Below are positions 63,529 through 64,000 of a DNA stretch of 64,000 nt, piece by piece. The stretch is from NCBI GenBank assembly GCA_947503715.1, contig CANNER010000002.1, forward strand, positions 310,001 to 374,000, given 5' to 3'. Under the pieces are notes generated by a model. The model was given only the letters and a program-made list of their open reading frames with translations. It was not told the origin of the DNA and made no database searches. A program made the translations under genes and the position numbers. Source of the stretch: an uncultured Caulobacterales bacterium. Its GTDB lineage: Bacteria; Pseudomonadota; Alphaproteobacteria; Caulobacterales; Maricaulaceae. How positions within the stretch are numbered: position 1 is the first letter of the stretch; each line of letters opens with the position of its first letter.

Positions 63529-64000
63529 ATGAAGACCATGCCAAGGGCCAAAGTCAGACCTATGCCGCTCGAGGATATCGAGACGGCCATTCGTATTCTC
63601 TCGGAAATCATGCCGGGCGACTCCCGCAAGTCGCGGGGGCCGAAGCGCGCCAAGAGTCCGTTCCGCTCCTGCGTCTCCTGCATGCTCTCCGCGCAATCGC
63701 TGGACCGCAATACGGCGGCGGCAACCACGGCCTTGTTCAAACTCGCGCGGTCGCCCAAAGGGATGTTGAAACTCTCGGATGAGCAGATCGCCACCGCCAT
63801 TCGTCCGGCGGGTCTTTACAATATGAAGACCCGAAACATCCGAAAGTTTTGCGAACAATTGCTGGAAGATCATGACGGCGTCGTGCCGCAGACGCGTGAC
63901 GAGTTGCTGAAACTCCACGGTATAGGTCGAAAATGCGCGGACATCGTTGCGCATTTCGTCTTCGGCGAAAAACATATCGCTGTTGATACGCATATCCGCC
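63529..64000 (+). CDS. nth: Endonuclease III, 3' end beyond window
   Basis: 157 codons of a HhH-GPD base-excision repair glycosylase, cut by the window edge. Visible parts: FRSCVSCMLSAQSLDRNTAAAT (quoted as CMLSAQSLDRNTAAAT, the LSAQ.TD-like helix), IRPAGLYNMKTRNIR and the helix-hairpin-helix LKLHGIGRKCADIVAHFVFG with the catalytic Lys (GRKCAD), then HIAVDTHI with the catalytic Asp. The iron-sulfur cluster region would follow outside. It removes oxidised pyrimidines. The start at 63529 has no strong ribosome site; later in-frame ATGs exist. Substitutions such as SLDRNT for the usual TTDxxV suggest a divergent subgroup. Confidence 0.88.
   Translation, partial: MKTMPRAKVRPMPLEDIETAIRILSEIMPGDSRKSRGPKRAKSPFRSCVSCMLSAQSLDRNTAAATTALFKLARSPKGMLKLSDEQIATAIRPAGLYNMKTRNIRKFCEQLLEDHDGVVPQTRDELLKLHGIGRKCADIVAHFVFGEKHIAVDTHIR

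Overview
The window is a 64 kb piece of an alphaproteobacterial chromosome. Long tracts of GC-moderate core genes are broken by AT-richer accessory islands. The aroB-aroK and xerD neighbourhood, the NusB-RsmB methyltransferase, a SDHAF4-type (DUF1674) protein, an SDR-pyrF pair, the rpe-heparinase-purH block and a TorF-type porin all point to Alphaproteobacteria, most likely the prosthecate Caulobacterales/Hyphomonadales group. The exact genus cannot be read from the sequence. Both window edges cut genes: a DUF1287 protein on the left and endonuclease III on the right.

Layout. 0-6 kb: an orphan AAA+ ATPase, then dnaK behind a textbook sigma-32 promoter, then dnaJ. Two small AT-rich secreted-protein genes sit between dnaK and dnaJ, one of them frameshifted at an A AAA AAG run. 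6-11 kb (minus strand): a three-gene ATGA-coupled operon with an HTTM-like membrane protein, then an NhaC-type antiporter / carboxylesterase / avidin-family operon. 11.4-17.7 kb: a 2,114-residue RTX protein with 13 repeats of about 108 residues, a beta-propeller-like region and Ca2+-binding nonapeptides. 17.9-23.3 kb: a probable short-peptide system (a 70-residue HlyD-like stub, a C39-peptidase ABC exporter, a 22-codon double-glycine peptide gene, and a hybrid histidine kinase with a putative periplasmic TPR sensor). 23-32 kb: DUF2207/LemA, SDR/pyrF, three secreted proteins with shared motifs, and an rRNA methyltransferase. 32-38.5 kb: rpe, heparinase-like, a CapD/FlaA1-like epimerase and purH. 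38.5-42.4 kb: an accessory stretch with palindromic repeats, a possible RNA, a LysR regulator, an ABA4-like membrane protein, a glycine-zipper lipoprotein and an LRAT-like enzyme. 42.4-49.8 kb: CNNM/CorC, aroB, aroK, then a coupled plus-strand run to xerD and accA. 49.9-64 kb: TorF porin, secA, PpiC-argJ-mutT, a biotin-dependent acyl-CoA carboxylase, acs, an SMP-30-like protein, a DUF4345 protein and nth.

The most notable find is the peptide locus. The gene at 20441-20509 encodes a 15-residue leader ending in Gly-Gly and a core of only seven residues (QPIVIWL). Next to it is an exporter whose C39 peptidase keeps its Cys, His and Asp, a partner reduced to the cytoplasmic tail and membrane anchor of a membrane-fusion protein, and a kinase with helical repeats placed in the periplasm. 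I infer a peptide signal released into the periplasm, or beyond it, and read by the kinase. That would be a Gram-negative peptide-sensing circuit unlike those I know. Other points of interest are the HTTM operon, the avidin coupled to a secreted esterase, and the secreted protein family sharing the VTLPGTY motif. No tRNA, rRNA, CRISPR array or insertion sequence was recognised.
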